From an uncultured Dictyoglomus sp. (lineage in GTDB: Bacteria > Dictyoglomota > Dictyoglomia > Dictyoglomales > Dictyoglomaceae): a stretch of DNA of 6,080 nt. Under the pieces are notes generated by a model. It saw only the letters and a program-made list of their open reading frames with translations. It was not told the DNA's origin and made no database searches. Both the position numbers and the translations under genes were made by a program. Where the stretch lies: the NCBI GenBank assembly GCA_938039765.1, contig CALHTV010000146.1, forward strand, positions 1 through 6,080, read 5' to 3'. Positions within the stretch are counted from its first letter, which is position 1. Each line of letters starts with the position of its first letter. Shown piece after piece: positions 5,650 through 6,080 of the stretch.

Positions 5650-6080
5650 ATGCTGAATAAAGTCTTATTAATTGGACATTTAGTAAGAGACCCAGAGATG
5701 CGCTATACACCTAGCGGTGTGCCGGTGACAACTTTTAGGATAGCAGTGAATAGACCTAAAAATAGCAAGGGAGAAAGGACAGCAGATTTTATCGATATTG
5801 TCGCTTGGAGAAGGCTTGCAGAAATATGTGGTGATTATCTTAAAAAGGGAAGACTTGTAGCTGTTGAAGGAAGACTGAGAACTCGGACATATCAGACTCC
5901 TGATGGACAAAAAAGAAGAGTTGTAGAAGTAGAAGCAGTAAATGTGCATTTTCTTGGGAAAAAGAGCGAGAATGCAGAACCTGTTTTTTTAGAAGAACCT
6001 ATTGAAGATATTCCTGACATTGATATAGAAAGTGAAGAAGAGATTTTAAACGAAATATTAGAAGAGAGCGAGGAGGAAGA
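5650..6080 (+). CDS. ssb: Single-stranded DNA-binding protein (3' end cut by the window edge)
   Basis: Binds and protects single-stranded DNA in replication, recombination and repair, usually as a tetramer. I translated it by hand: 143 codons are open from the ATG at 5650 to the right edge with no stop. The OB fold covers residues 1 to about 104. It begins MLNKVLLIGHLVRDPEMRYT, and the typical FIDIVAWRRLAE (48-59), GDYLKKGRLVAVEGRLRTR (61-79) and the closing VHFLG (99-103) follow. After Lys105 comes an acidic tail with 18 Asp/Glu in 38 residues and no Lys or Arg. The IEDIPDID segment at 118-125 resembles the partner-binding DDIP tip but is internal. The SD is weak (a purine-rich stretch at the end of rpsF), and the 5-base gap suggests coupling to rpsF translation. 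The true C-terminus is not visible. Confidence 0.95.
   Translation, partial: MLNKVLLIGHLVRDPEMRYTPSGVPVTTFRIAVNRPKNSKGERTADFIDIVAWRRLAEICGDYLKKGRLVAVEGRLRTRTYQTPDGQKRRVVEVEAVNVHFLGKKSENAEPVFLEEPIEDIPDIDIESEEEILNEILEESEEE
6071..6076 (+). promoter_or_regulatory. Possible Shine-Dalgarno site for the next gene, inside the ssb tail
   Basis: AGGAGG, encoded within the Glu codons of the acidic SSB tail, is a perfect SD core four bases before the window edge. By operon convention the next gene would be rpsR, starting a few bases beyond the edge. Glu-rich codons (GAG, GAA) can produce this motif by chance, so this is only a suggestion. Confidence 0.35.

Noticed and set aside
5680..5949. Minus-strand open frame of 89 codons opposite ssb
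   Set aside because: It is antisense to the conserved OB fold of SSB, and its Ser/Cys/Phe/Tyr-rich product looks like non-coding translation.
1..6080. Mobile elements, CRISPR arrays, toxin-antitoxin or defence genes
   Set aside because: All sequence is accounted for by housekeeping genes and one short intergenic region; I saw no inverted-repeat ends, transposase motifs, spaced direct repeats or foreign-looking composition.

Overview
The window comes from an AT-rich bacterium with dense, tightly packed operons, strong Shine-Dalgarno (SD) sites, frequent AGA/AGG arginine and ATA isoleucine codons, and proteins rich in Lys and Glu. These features suggest a low-GC thermophile. Dictyoglomus is my best guess from general resemblance, but the window holds no rRNA or other marker that settles it.

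Layout: from a divergent control region at about 5194-5350, a five-gene amino acid biosynthesis operon runs leftward on the minus strand: ilvE (branched-chain aminotransferase), lysA (diaminopimelate decarboxylase), hom (homoserine dehydrogenase with an ACT domain), thrC (threonine synthase) and thrB (homoserine kinase, cut by the left edge). Spacing is minimal: 11-base overlap, 4-base overlap, 5-base gap, 4-base overlap. The five genes therefore look co-transcribed and probably translationally coupled. On the plus strand, rpsF (ribosomal protein S6) and ssb (single-stranded DNA-binding protein, cut by the right edge) begin the widespread rpsF-ssb-rpsR type operon. No terminator, tRNA, insertion sequence or CRISPR array is visible, and no gene-free stretch exceeds 300 bases.

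How the genes work together: Hom, ThrB and ThrC carry aspartate semialdehyde to threonine (homoserine is also the methionine branch point). LysA performs the last step of lysine synthesis by the diaminopimelate route. IlvE is the final transaminase for isoleucine, valine and leucine, and threonine is the precursor of isoleucine. Aspartokinase, aspartate semialdehyde dehydrogenase and the earlier dap genes are not in the window.

The most informative non-coding part is the 157-base intergenic region. It holds two near-consensus sigma70-type promoters facing away from each other, each with a 17-base spacer and with their -35 boxes only 10 bases apart. On the rpsF side there is a leader hairpin with a competing alternative fold. 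The biosynthetic promoter leaves only about 20 bases of leader, so a riboswitch, T-box or peptide attenuator at the head of that operon seems excluded if the promoter call is right. I found no convincing new biological system; the content is ordinary core metabolism and translation/replication genes with a few details worth checking.
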